Program-made: the position numbers and the translations under genes | Shown here: positions 26,598-35,009 of the stretch, piece by piece | Numbering within the stretch: position 1 is the first letter of the stretch | How the letters are laid out: every line of letters begins with the position of its first letter | Assembly: GCF_013761175.1 (NCBI RefSeq) | Contig: NZ_JACDUR010000006.1 | Span: forward strand, 310,001-374,000 | Direction of reading: 5' to 3' | Source: Nonomuraea soli | Lineage (GTDB): Bacteria > Actinomycetota > Actinomycetes > Streptosporangiales > Streptosporangiaceae | DNA length: 64,000 nucleotides | The notes under the pieces: generated by a model | What the model saw: only the letters and a program-made list of their open reading frames with translations | The model's database searches: none | Told to the model about the DNA's origin: nothing

Positions 26598-27446
26598 ATG
26601 GACGATCTCGCGGGATTCCTGCGGACCCGGCGTTCCCGGGTCGACCCGGCTGCCGCCGGCATCCCCGCCGACAGTCGCCGCCGGGTGGAGGGGCTGCGCC
26701 GCGAAGAGGTCGCGCACCTGTCCGGGGTCAGCGTCGATTACTACGTACGCCTGGAGCAGGGCCGCGCGACTCAGCCCTCCGAGCAGGTCCTCGACGCGCT
26801 CGCCCGCGTATTCGGCCTCGACGGGACCGAACGCGGGCACCTCTACCGGCTTGCCCGGCAGCGCCGCCGCCACGCGAAGGCGCCGGGCGGGTGGGTCCGG
26901 CCGGAGCTGCTGCGCGTCCTCGACATGGTCGCCGGCGCACCCGCGCTGATCATGGACCACCGCCTGGACGTCCTCGCAGGGAACCGCCTCGCCCGGCTCC
27001 TCTACGGCCGGCCGATCCCGGGCCTGAACACCGCCCGGCACATCTTCCTTGAGGAGGCCGAGCGCGGCCTGTACGCGGACTGGGACAGATGCACCCTGGA
27101 CGTGGTCGGGCATCTGCGCCTGGCCGCCGGGAAATACCCCGAGGACCCTCGCCTGGCCTCACTCATCGGCGAACTGGCGATGGGCAGCGAGCGCTTCCGC
27201 CGCCTCTGGGCCCGCGCGGACGTGCGCGCCCGCACACACGGACGCAAGGCGTTCCGGCACCCGCTGGTCGGACTGCTGGAGCTGCACCAGGAGAACTTTG
27301 CACTACCGGATGAATCGGGCATGGAGGTGCTGGTGCTGTCCGCAGCCCCCGGCAGCCCCGCCGAGGACGGGCTGCGTCTGCTCGCGGGCCTGGGCATGGA
27401 CAGCGGTGACGCGCATCCCGCAGTGAACGCGCAGGTCATGGAGTAA
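26598..27446 (+). CDS. XRE-family regulator with MmyB-like ligand domain
   Basis: The 282-residue protein has an N-terminal XRE helix-turn-helix, GLRREEVAHLSGVSVDYYVRLEQGRATQPSEQVLDALARVF (about residues 33-75), then the MmyB-like domain ALIMDHRLDVLAGNRLARLLYG with a PAS-type fold. This architecture is very common in actinomycetes and is often encoded next to a redox enzyme it represses. The gene is divergent from the quinone reductase. Confidence 0.93.
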   Translation: MDDLAGFLRTRRSRVDPAAAGIPADSRRRVEGLRREEVAHLSGVSVDYYVRLEQGRATQPSEQVLDALARVFGLDGTERGHLYRLARQRRRHAKAPGGWVRPELLRVLDMVAGAPALIMDHRLDVLAGNRLARLLYGRPIPGLNTARHIFLEEAERGLYADWDRCTLDVVGHLRLAAGKYPEDPRLASLIGELAMGSERFRRLWARADVRARTHGRKAFRHPLVGLLELHQENFALPDESGMEVLVLSAAPGSPAEDGLRLLAGLGMDSGDAHPAVNAQVME

Positions 27447-27477
27447 CCAACGACGCATGCCTGCCGCCGCAAACGCC

Positions 27478-27726
27478 TCACTGGCCTGATCCCGGCGATG
27501 ATCGCGTTACGGCGTACTCCCGCCGCTTGCTGCTCAGAACCCGCCGGTACAGCCACACCATCGCCACCGTGGAGACGGCCACCACGGCCACGCACACCTC
27601 AAGGATGAGCCACTCCTGCGGCGTCGGTTCCTCGACGGCCGCCCACGCCATGATCGGATCGTGAACCATCTCCACCCGCGTCTGCCAAGGTAGGGGCGAA
27701 AGTTGATGATCCATGTCAAAGGTCAT
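27478..27726 (-). CDS. Small single-pass membrane protein, hypothetical
   Basis: This short frame encodes 82 residues with one clear transmembrane helix (EWLILEVCVAVVAVSTVAMVWLYRRV) followed by a basic, positive-inside SSKRREYAV tail. The N-terminal half is acidic and neutral, giving a plausible N-out topology. No homology is recognisable. The gene is isolated between the XRE-type gene and the next hypothetical gene, and could be spurious. An internal ATG at residue 5 is an alternative start. Confidence 0.4.
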   Translation of the reverse strand: MTFDMDHQLSPLPWQTRVEMVHDPIMAWAAVEEPTPQEWLILEVCVAVVAVSTVAMVWLYRRVLSSKRREYAVTRSSPGSGQ

Positions 27727-27830
27727 GAACGGGTACCTTACCGAACCTTGTCAAGGATCCGGAGGGCAACACAGCGGTATGACCGCTGCAAGGCCTCGCC
27801 GAAAAGGATCTCCCGGCGTAGCGTGGGCAT

Positions 27831-28727
27831 ATGCGCCAGGCACGTGCTGAAGACGCCCGCATCGAGGCAAGACGAGTCATTCAGAATCTGCTCGGCGAGG
27901 AGCGGCCGACCTCGTCGCTGCTCATCGACGACGCGCGGCCGGTCATCGGGCCGGACCGCACTGATCGCTGCGTGGTGCTCGCACTCGGCGCCTCCCTCAC
28001 CCGGCGGTCGGCCGAGCTGGCTTCCATCGCCGCGCTGCTCGTGGGCACGCGGGAGCTGGGGGAGCAGTGGTGGACCCAGGCGCGCGGCGCGAAGTTGCCG
28101 GCGCCTCAGGAGGTGCTCGACACGGCTACGGCGATCGAGCCGTGGACCGATCTGACGGTGCTGGAGATGCTGGCCGCCTGGATCGCCGACGACGCGGCCG
28201 ACGCGTTGTGGGGTGCGGCGGTCGCCCAGGTCGACCTGAACTCGTGGCAGGCCGAGGATCGTTTCGATCTGCCGGACGGCGCCAAGCCGGGACAGCGGCT
28301 GGTGGTGCACTTCGACGCGGGAGGGCGGCTCGACGCGGTGGTGACGCGGCGGCCGGACGAGGATCTGGGGTCCAACCTGGACTTCCAGTCGTTGCGTTAC
28401 TCGCGGCCCGCTGAGACCCAGTGGAGCTGGGGGGTGGCCGCCGGGCTGGGGCCGCATCCGCTGCCGGGGGACGAGCCCGACCCGTATGCGCGGGAGGTGC
28501 CCGAGGAGGCGGTGAAGATCCTCTACGACTGGGCGTCGCGGCATGGGGCGACGTCGGAGTTGCTCGGGGAGCGCTGGCGCACCGTGGGTGAGGTGGTGGC
28601 GGCGATCGAGCGGGTCGACTGGATGTGGCGCAGCGCCGAGTGGTTCGGATGGTGGCGCGGTGCCTCGGCGCTGGTGGACGATTCGGGGTATCTGCCGCAT
28701 CGTTTGCGGGAGCTGGCCGACGGTTAA
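27831..28727 (+). CDS. Hypothetical protein, 298 residues
   Basis: This soluble protein of unknown function has no signal peptide or membrane segment. It is rich in Trp and Asp, with an EQWWTQARG stretch, a WRSAEWFGWWRGA stretch near the C terminus and a DLGSNLDFQSLRYSRP central segment. Codon usage and third-position GC match the neighbours, so it is likely real. It may belong to an actinobacterial family of uncharacterised proteins; I recognise none. It stands between two unrelated genes. Confidence 0.72.
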   Translation: MRQARAEDARIEARRVIQNLLGEERPTSSLLIDDARPVIGPDRTDRCVVLALGASLTRRSAELASIAALLVGTRELGEQWWTQARGAKLPAPQEVLDTATAIEPWTDLTVLEMLAAWIADDAADALWGAAVAQVDLNSWQAEDRFDLPDGAKPGQRLVVHFDAGGRLDAVVTRRPDEDLGSNLDFQSLRYSRPAETQWSWGVAAGLGPHPLPGDEPDPYAREVPEEAVKILYDWASRHGATSELLGERWRTVGEVVAAIERVDWMWRSAEWFGWWRGASALVDDSGYLPHRLRELADG

Positions 28728-28739
28728 CGAGGGCGATTC

Positions 28740-28808
28740 CCCGGCGAGGGTCAGCGGAAGCGCGCGGGTCAGCGGGAGCCTCTCTCCCGGCGAGGGTCAG
28801 CGGAAGCG
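28740..28808. repeat. Direct repeat including the 3' end of the MarR-type gene
   Basis: CCCGGCGAGGGTCAGCGGAAGCG occurs at 28740-28762 and again at 28786-28808, 46 bp apart. A degenerate third copy of the central GGTCAGCGGGAGC lies between them at about 28767-28779. The right copy holds the last codons and stop of the minus-strand MarR-type gene. This is the third place in the window where a stop-bearing 3' tail is repeated. Confidence 0.85.
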
Positions 28809-29300
28809 GCGTCTGCCCACGATCGCGAGCACCTCGCGCAGGGCGTCCGCCGCCTGCCGTACCGACTCCTCCGGCACGCCCGCGACCACCTCCTCGTGTG
28901 CGCGCACCGACGCGTCGAGCGCCTGTGCGGCGATGTGCCGCCCCTCGGCCGTGAGCTGGACCCACCGGCTGCGCGCGTCGCCGGGATTGTCCTCCCGCTC
29001 CACGTATCCCGCCGAGGCCAGCCGCTGGAGCACGTTGCTGGTGCCCCCCGAGGTGAGGTAGAGCGATTTGGCCAGGTCGCTGGGCTTCATGCGATGCGGA
29101 GGACCGGCCCGGTACAGCGCGGCCAGCACGTCGAACTCGGCGTAGGTCAGCCCCAGCTCGGCCAGCTCCGCCTTGAGTGCCTGCTCGAAGAGGCCGCCGA
29201 TGCGCGAGATGCGCTTGCTGAGCTCGAGGGTGGCCACCATCGGCGGGGGCAGGCTCCGTGCCCATCCGGCGGCCAGCTCGTCGATCTCGTCCTTGTGCAC
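28797..29300 (-). CDS. MarR-family transcriptional regulator
   Basis: The 167-residue regulator has the winged-helix MarR core: LTYAEFDVLAALYRAGPPHRMKPSDLAKSLYLTSGGTSNVLQRLASAGYVERE with the wing at NPGDARSRWVQLTAEG. The ATG at 29300 is the natural start. It is divergent from an amidohydrolase gene across 60 bp that contain an AT-rich dyad. It probably represses that gene in the absence of a small aromatic or heterocyclic ligand. Confidence 0.93.
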   Translation of the reverse strand: MHKDEIDELAAGWARSLPPPMVATLELSKRISRIGGLFEQALKAELAELGLTYAEFDVLAALYRAGPPHRMKPSDLAKSLYLTSGGTSNVLQRLASAGYVEREDNPGDARSRWVQLTAEGRHIAAQALDASVRAHEEVVAGVPEESVRQAADALREVLAIVGRRRFR

Positions 29301-29327
29301 CCTCCGAGGCTACAAGCCTTCCATATT

Positions 29328-29341
29328 GCTTTTAAGAAAGC
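29328..29341. promoter_or_regulatory. AT-rich dyad in the MarR/amidohydrolase divergent promoter
   Basis: GCTTTTAAGAAAGC has 5-bp inverted arms (GCTTT and AAAGC) and lies in an unusually AT-rich 45-bp patch in an otherwise GC-rich genome. It is 19 bp upstream of the amidohydrolase ATG and 27 bp from the regulator's start, where a MarR dimer could block both. The evidence is position and symmetry only. Confidence 0.4.
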
Positions 29342-29360
29342 TTTTCACTAAGCTAAAATC

Positions 29361-30533
29361 ATGTTGATCATCAAGAACGGCACTGTCATCGACACCGAAC
29401 CGGCTCCCGTCGTCCTGGGCGTCGCCGATGTGCGCGTCGTGGACGGGCGCATCGACGCCGTGGGCCCCGCTCTGCCGTACGCGGAAGACGCCGAGGTCAT
29501 CGACGCGACCGGCATGATCGTCATGCCGGGGTTCGTCGACGGCCACCGTCACACCTGGCAGGCGGGACTGCGCGCCGCGGGCGGCGACATGACCTTCGGC
29601 GACTACCTGGAGCGGGTCATCAACGGCGTCACCCACCGCTACCGGCCCGAGGACGTGCACGCCGCCAACCTGGCCGGCGCACTCGAGTGCCTCGACGCCG
29701 GAATCACCACAGTCCTGGACTGGTCGCACATCCAGCTCACCCCCGACCACACCGACGCGGCCGTGGACGCACTGCTGGAATCGGGCGTCCGCCCCGTCTT
29801 CGGCTACTGCGGCACGCTCGGGACACTCCGGGGCGAGGCGGCGCGCGTGAGCGGACGGATCACGACCATGCTGGCCGCCCGCGGGCCGGAGTTCATCGGG
29901 CCGGAGGCGGCGGAGCGAGAGCTGGAGGTCGCGCGTGAGCTGGGCCTGCCGGTCAGCGTGCACCTGCGCAACGACGGACTGTACGGCGAGCGGACCAACT
30001 ACGTGCACGGCGCGGCGTTCACGGGGGAGGGGCTGAAGCGGATCGCGGACTCCGGCGGCACGCTGTCGGTGTCGCCCGTCGTGGAGACCAGGCTCGGCAT
30101 GGGAGCCCCGCCGATCGTCGCGGCGCAGGAGGCTGGCGTTGCGGTGGCGCTCGGCGCGGACACGGTGATGTGCGGGCCGGGCGACATGTTCGGCATCATG
30201 CGCACCACCGCGATGTTGCCGGGTCTGTCGACGCGCGACGTGCTGCGGATGGCCACGATCGGCGGTGCGCGAGCGGCGGGAGTGGGTGACGTCGCAGGGT
30301 CCCTGGGCGTGGGCAAGCAGGCCGATCTGATCCTGATGCGGACGGACCTGGCCGGGCTGGCGCCCGTGCACGACCCGATCGCCACGATCGTGCTGGCCGC
30401 CGACACCCGGGCGGTGGACACCGTGCTGGTGGGCGGGAAGGTGGTCAAGCGCGGCGGGCGGCTGCTCCGCGACGACCTGCCGAAAGTCCTGGACGCCCTC
30501 GCCGGCTCGGCTCGTGACCTGGCCTTCACCTGA
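29361..30533 (+). CDS. Amidohydrolase of the cytosine deaminase/TrzA type
   Basis: The 390-residue metal hydrolase has the first-strand metal pair in GFVDGHRHTWQAG (HxH, residues 62-64), a further His in SVHLRND, His in NYVHGAAF and the metal Asp in LGADTVMCG. The order and spacing match the subtype III amidohydrolases (TrzA/AtzB, guanine and cytosine deaminase, hydroxydechloroatrazine hydrolase). It probably deaminates or dechlorinates an N-heterocycle, with zinc. Repression by the divergent MarR-type protein is inferred. Confidence 0.88.
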   Translation: MLIIKNGTVIDTEPAPVVLGVADVRVVDGRIDAVGPALPYAEDAEVIDATGMIVMPGFVDGHRHTWQAGLRAAGGDMTFGDYLERVINGVTHRYRPEDVHAANLAGALECLDAGITTVLDWSHIQLTPDHTDAAVDALLESGVRPVFGYCGTLGTLRGEAARVSGRITTMLAARGPEFIGPEAAERELEVARELGLPVSVHLRNDGLYGERTNYVHGAAFTGEGLKRIADSGGTLSVSPVVETRLGMGAPPIVAAQEAGVAVALGADTVMCGPGDMFGIMRTTAMLPGLSTRDVLRMATIGGARAAGVGDVAGSLGVGKQADLILMRTDLAGLAPVHDPIATIVLAADTRAVDTVLVGGKVVKRGGRLLRDDLPKVLDALAGSARDLAFT

Positions 30534-30594
30534 CCACGGCAGGCTCCGGGCCACTCCGGGAATCTGGACAAACCTCACATGGTTGTCCATTGAC

Positions 30595-31254
30595 GTGAAA
30601 GTGGAGATCTTCTCAGATGTCGTCTGTCCCTGGTGCTACATCGGCCACGTGCGCTTCGCCAAGGCCGCCGATCGTTTCCGCGCCAAGGGCGGCAAGGTCG
30701 AGGTGACCTTCCGCCCGTTCCAGCTCAGCCCGGAGGCCACCAGCGAGGGGCAGCCGCTCCTGGAGGCGCTCGCGCAGAAGTTCGGGCCGAACGTGGCCCA
30801 GATGACCTCGCGGGTCCGTGAGGTCGGCGCGCAGGAGGGCCTGGAGATGAACTTCGACCAGGCCGTGCACACCGGCACGTTCGAGGCGCACCGGCTCATC
30901 GAGGTCGCCACCGATCAGGGCAAGGGCCACGAGATGGCCGACGCGCTGTTCAGGGCGCACTTCACCGACGGGCTCAACGTGGGCGACCCCGACGTGCTCG
31001 CCAAGCTCGCGGCCGAGGTGGGCGTCAGCGACAGCGGCGAGGGCGCGGCGCAGGTCGACGAGCAGCTGGCCAGGGCGCGGAACCTGGGCATCACCGGCGT
31101 GCCGTACTTCCTGTTCGAGGACAAGTACGCGGTGTCGGGCGCGCAGCCCGACGAGGTGTTCGACCAGGTCATCGACGAGGTGGCCGAGCGCACCGGCCAG
31201 GTGCCGCTGGCTCCCGCCGGCGACGGCTGCGACGACGGATACTGCGCCGTCTGA
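30595..31254 (+). CDS. FrnE/DsbA-like thioredoxin-fold oxidoreductase
   Basis: The 219-residue protein begins KVEIFSDVVCPWCYIGHVRFAKA, the FrnE-type opening, with a CPWC redox motif at about residues 11-14, and has GITGVPYFLFEDKYAVSGAQ with the cis-Pro loop. There is no signal peptide, so it acts in the cytoplasm, unlike periplasmic DsbA. I chose GTG 30595, which gives the usual family N terminus; TTG 30583 is in frame. The terminal CDDGYC adds a second Cys pair. Confidence 0.87.
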   Translation: MKVEIFSDVVCPWCYIGHVRFAKAADRFRAKGGKVEVTFRPFQLSPEATSEGQPLLEALAQKFGPNVAQMTSRVREVGAQEGLEMNFDQAVHTGTFEAHRLIEVATDQGKGHEMADALFRAHFTDGLNVGDPDVLAKLAAEVGVSDSGEGAAQVDEQLARARNLGITGVPYFLFEDKYAVSGAQPDEVFDQVIDEVAERTGQVPLAPAGDGCDDGYCAV

Positions 31255-31292
31255 TGACCTTGTCTTGGGGCGGCTCCGGGTAGGAGCCGCTC

Positions 31293-31823
31293 ATGAGATG
31301 GTGGCTGCTCGCCGTACTGGCCCTGGCCGGATGCGGCGCCGAGACCGGTGCCGGGATGAGCGCGACGGTCCCGACGCCGACGCCGTCCGTGCAGATCGAC
31401 TTCGACGAGGCCGCGGCGGTGGCGGCGAAGGAGGGCACTCCCACGCTGCTGCAGTTCACGCGTGGCCAGGCGCCTCCGCCGGTGTGGCTGGCGAGCGTGT
31501 ACACGCAGGCGGGCAAGGTGACCGACCTGCGCATCGACGCGGAGAGCGGGCAGATCACGGCACGCCAGGACGAGGGCGCCGACGACGCGGCCGAGGCCAA
31601 GGCCGAGCTGAGCGCGGTGAAGCTGAGCATGACGCAGGCGGTGGAGAAGGCCAGGCAGGCCGTTCCCGGCAAGCCCGTCGTGACCGCGCAGCTCGAGCAG
31701 GACGACGGGCGCACCCTCTGGGAGGTCGAGCTGATCGGCGAGGACCGCGTGGTGGGCGAGGTCAAGGTGGACGCGGTCACCGGCGCGGTGGTCACCGAGC
31801 CGTCCGCGACCCCGGGCGGCTGA
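31293..31823 (+). CDS. PepSY-domain lipoprotein
   Basis: The 176-residue exported protein has a lipobox LALAGCGA (Cys about residue 14) and two PepSY-like repeats. The first covers AVYT-like segments with VTDLRIDAESGQITARQDE, and the second is SMTQAVEKARQAVPGKPVVTAQLEQDDGRTLWEVELIGEDRVVGEVKVDAVTGAVV. PepSY domains are thought to inhibit proteases or bind ligands at the cell surface. It is a stand-alone gene 38 bp after the FrnE-like gene. Confidence 0.85.
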   Translation: MRWWLLAVLALAGCGAETGAGMSATVPTPTPSVQIDFDEAAAVAAKEGTPTLLQFTRGQAPPPVWLASVYTQAGKVTDLRIDAESGQITARQDEGADDAAEAKAELSAVKLSMTQAVEKARQAVPGKPVVTAQLEQDDGRTLWEVELIGEDRVVGEVKVDAVTGAVVTEPSATPGG

Positions 31824-31836
31824 GGGAGGAGCCGGC

Positions 31837-32499
31837 CTACTCCCAAGCCGGGGAGAGCCCCAGGTTCCCTTCGCGGTGGTGGCGGCGGCACAACACCTGG
31901 TAGCGCACCTCCGGCTGGGAGATCTCCAGGTCCGGCAGGGGAGCGGGGGCGGGCTCCGAGGTGTCGGGCACGGTGTCGCCGATCACGACCTGCTCGCCGG
32001 TGCGCACCATGACGCCGTCGACGATCCTGGCGTTCAGCTGCCCGGCGCGCCCGCACCAGCACAGCACCTCCACCTGCAACCGGCACACCTCGTCGGCCAG
32101 CTCGAACAGGCGCTGCGCGGCGGGGAACATCACCGAGCGGAAGTCGGAGGCCAGGCCGAAGGCGTAGACGTCGACGCCCTGCTGGTCCACCAGATCGGCG
32201 AGTTGCTCGATCTGCTCCACCGAGTAGAAGCAGGCCTCGTCGCAGATGAGGTAGTCGACGCCGTCGTTCAGCTTGACCAGCTCGATCAGGTCCATGCTGT
32301 CGGTGACCTCGATGGCCTCGAGCCCGAGCCCGATCCGGCTCGTGACCTGCGGCCCGCCGGAGCGGTCGTGCTTGGTGAGCACCAGCCCGCGCCGCCCCTG
32401 GCGGTGGTGGTTGTAGTTCATCTGGAGGGCCAGGGTGGACTTCCCGCAGTCCATCGGCCCATAGAAGAACCGAAGCTGGCTAACCCGATTGAACTGCAC
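31837..32499 (-). CDS. tdk: Thymidine kinase (type II)
   Basis: The 220-residue enzyme phosphorylates deoxythymidine for salvage. Walker A is FYGPMDCGKST at residues 12-22, and the catalytic Glu is in YLICDEACFYSVEQI (the DEaxF motif). The lasso and zinc site include CWCGRAGQLNARI and CRRHH, consistent with the structural zinc of type II kinases. A proline-rich insertion (TSEPAPAPLPD) precedes the last Cys motif. It converges on the PepSY-type gene and is divergent from a small membrane protein. Confidence 0.94.
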   Translation of the reverse strand: MQFNRVSQLRFFYGPMDCGKSTLALQMNYNHHRQGRRGLVLTKHDRSGGPQVTSRIGLGLEAIEVTDSMDLIELVKLNDGVDYLICDEACFYSVEQIEQLADLVDQQGVDVYAFGLASDFRSVMFPAAQRLFELADEVCRLQVEVLCWCGRAGQLNARIVDGVMVRTGEQVVIGDTVPDTSEPAPAPLPDLEISQPEVRYQVLCRRHHREGNLGLSPAWE

Positions 32500-32593
32500 T
32501 GATCCCCCTTTATGGTCATCGGGAGACTACCAAGGCGGTTGGCTACTCCTGTCACTACGTGGAAGATTTGTCCCAAGAGCAACAGGAGGAACC

Positions 32594-32962
32594 TTGCCAA
32601 CGGAAACAGCGCTCGATGCCATGATGCGCACCGACGACCTCACCGCGCAGCAGGCCGACCAGGTGCGCTGGCGCTACGGCTTCCTGGTCGTCGTGATCGG
32701 GATCGTGGCCATTCTCGCCGCCTTCGGCGCGGCGGTCTTCGCCACCCAGGAGTCGGTGGTCCTCTTCGCGGGCCTGGCCGGCGTGGTCGGCACCATCATG
32801 GGCGCCTACTTCGGCATCCAGGCGGGCCAGTCGGGCAAGGCCAAGGTCGAGGCCGAGCTGGCCAGATCGCAGGAACTGGTCGTACGGCTCGCGGCCTACG
32901 TGGGCACGGAACACGCGCCCCGGGTGATCGATGAGGTCCTGGGTAGGCGCAGGAATCAGTAG
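32594..32962 (+). CDS. Small two-helix membrane protein with cytoplasmic coiled tail, hypothetical
   Basis: A frame of 122 residues starts at TTG 32594 behind a near-perfect AGGAGGA three bases upstream; ATG 32621 is another possible start. It has two transmembrane helices (YGFLVVVIGIVAILAAFGAAVFA and VVLFAGLAGVVGTIMGAYFGI), then a helical KVEAELARSQELVVRLAAYVG tail. Its function is unknown. It is 17 bp upstream of the hyuA-like gene, so it could share its transcript. Confidence 0.6.
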   Translation: MPTETALDAMMRTDDLTAQQADQVRWRYGFLVVVIGIVAILAAFGAAVFATQESVVLFAGLAGVVGTIMGAYFGIQAGQSGKAKVEAELARSQELVVRLAAYVGTEHAPRVIDEVLGRRRNQ

Positions 32963-32978
32963 AAGTAGATACTGAGCC

Positions 32979-35009
32979 ATGCGGAGCCTGCGTATCGGCG
33001 TCGACACCGGGGGCACGTTCACCGACGTGGTCGCGGTCGACGAGCACACCGGTGACCTGATCACCGTCAAGACCCCGTCGACCCCCGCCAACCCGGCCGA
33101 CGGCTTCATGACCGGCCTGGCCAAGGTCGGCGACGTGGACGACGCCTCCGTCGTGCACGGCACCACCGTGGCCACCAACCAGTTGCTCGAGGACCGGATC
33201 GACGACCTCGGCTTCATCACGACGGAAGGTTTCGAGTTCATCCTCGAGATCGCCCGGCAGAGCGTGCCCGACGGCTACGGCAACTCCTACTTCTGGGTCA
33301 AGCCGCCGCGCATCGTCCCGGTACACCGCGTCAGGACCGTCGGCGGGCGGCTCGACCACCGCGGCGGCGAGGTGCGGCCGTTCGACGAGGCGCAGGCCGT
33401 CGAGGCCGCCCGCTGGTTCAGGGGACGCGGCGTGACCTCGATCGGCGTGTGCTTCCTGCACTCCTACGCCAACCCCGCCCACGAGCGGCGCATGCGCGAG
33501 GTCATCGCCCGAGAGCACCCCGAAGCCGTGGTGAGCCTGTCGAGCGACGTGCTGCGGGAGTACCGCGAGTACGAACGCTCGGTCACCACCCTGGTCGACG
33601 CCGCCGTCAAGCCCGCGATGCAGCGCTACCTCGCCAACCTCTCCCAGCGTCTGGGACGGCAGTTCTCGGTGATGAAGTCCAACGGAGGCATCCTCAGCGC
33701 CGCCGAAGTGGTCCACCAGCCGATCACCACGGTGCTGTCCGGACCCGCCGCCGGAGCGCTCGGCGCCGCGCTCATCGCCTCCACCGCCGGGCACCCCAGC
33801 GTGATCACCCTGGACGGCGGCGGCACCTCCACCGACGTCGCGGTGGTCGTCGACGGCGAGCCCTCCATCACCACCGAGGGCTCGGTCGGCCGGTACCCGT
33901 GCAAGATCCCGATGATCGACATCGTCACCGTCGGCGCGGGCGGCGGCTCCATCGCCTGGATCTCGCCCGAGGGCACGCTGAAGGTCGGGCCCAAGTCCGC
34001 CGGGGCCGACCCCGGACCGCTCTGCTACGGGCGCGGCGGCACCGAGGTGACCGTGACCGACGCCCACGTCTTCCTCGGCCGTATCCCGCCGCACCTGCTC
34101 GGCGGGGAGATCCCCCTCGACGTCGAGGTCTCGCGGGCGGGGATCACCGCGCTCGCCGGGAAGCTCGACCTCACCCCCGAGCGCCTGGCCGAGGGCATCC
34201 TGGAGATCAGCGCCTTCAACCAGTCGAACGCCATCCGCCAGATCACCGTCAAGCGCGGCCTCGACGTGCGCGACTTCCCGCTGGTGACCTTCGGCGGCTC
34301 CGGCCCGCTGCTGGCCTGCCGCCTGATGGACATCCTGGGCCTGCCCGCCGTCATCGTGCCGCCTGACCCGGGCACCGTCTCCGCGTTCGGCCTGCTCACC
34401 GTGGACGTCAAGAACGACTACGTGCGCACCTACGTCACCCGCGAGCTGTCACTCGCCGGCGCCGCCGACCTCTACGGCTCGCTGGAACGCGAGGCGGCCA
34501 CCGCCCTGGAGCGCGAGGGCTTCGACGAGCCCGTGTTCGCCCGCAGCGCCGACCTGCGCTACTACGGCCAGGCCTACGAGGTCAGGGTGACCGCCCCGGC
34601 CGGCGAGCTCACCGACGAGTGGCGCGAGGAGGTGCTCGACCGCTTCCACGAGGCGCACGAGAGGCTGTACGGCTACGCGTACCGAGACGATCCCCGCCAC
34701 GCCGTCGAGTGGGTCAACCTCCGCGTCTCCGGCATCGGGCCGATCACCCGCCCCCCGATCCGCCGCAGGGTGGCGCAGGACCTGCTCGACGAGAGCGCAC
34801 AGCCCGCCGAGCCCGCGGTGACGCGGACGGTGCACTTCGAGCGCCACCACGAGACCCCGATCCACCAGCGCCGCGCCCTCGGCCCAGGCGCCACGGTCAC
34901 CGGCCCCGCGGTCATCGAGGAGTACGGCTCGACCGTCCCCATCCACCCCGGCTTCACCGCGACGGTGGACGAGTTCGGCAACCTGGAGATCCGACGTGAC
35001 CACAGCTGA
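32979..35009 (+). CDS. Hydantoinase/oxoprolinase subunit A
   Basis: The 676-residue ATP-dependent subunit has an N-terminal ASKHA-type site, LRIGVDTGGTFTDVVAVDE (residues 4-22), the HGTTVATNQLLE segment and the ribonuclease-H-fold phosphate loops TLDGGGTSTDVAVV and VGAGGGSIAW. The C-terminal third is the accessory hydantoinase A domain with the YYGQAYEVRV motif. With subunit B it cleaves a cyclic amide such as N-methylhydantoin, 5-oxoproline or a related lactam, or carboxylates a ketone (acetone carboxylase relatives). It overlaps hyuB-like by 14 bp. Confidence 0.93.
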   Translation: MRSLRIGVDTGGTFTDVVAVDEHTGDLITVKTPSTPANPADGFMTGLAKVGDVDDASVVHGTTVATNQLLEDRIDDLGFITTEGFEFILEIARQSVPDGYGNSYFWVKPPRIVPVHRVRTVGGRLDHRGGEVRPFDEAQAVEAARWFRGRGVTSIGVCFLHSYANPAHERRMREVIAREHPEAVVSLSSDVLREYREYERSVTTLVDAAVKPAMQRYLANLSQRLGRQFSVMKSNGGILSAAEVVHQPITTVLSGPAAGALGAALIASTAGHPSVITLDGGGTSTDVAVVVDGEPSITTEGSVGRYPCKIPMIDIVTVGAGGGSIAWISPEGTLKVGPKSAGADPGPLCYGRGGTEVTVTDAHVFLGRIPPHLLGGEIPLDVEVSRAGITALAGKLDLTPERLAEGILEISAFNQSNAIRQITVKRGLDVRDFPLVTFGGSGPLLACRLMDILGLPAVIVPPDPGTVSAFGLLTVDVKNDYVRTYVTRELSLAGAADLYGSLEREAATALEREGFDEPVFARSADLRYYGQAYEVRVTAPAGELTDEWREEVLDRFHEAHERLYGYAYRDDPRHAVEWVNLRVSGIGPITRPPIRRRVAQDLLDESAQPAEPAVTRTVHFERHHETPIHQRRALGPGATVTGPAVIEEYGSTVPIHPGFTATVDEFGNLEIRRDHS

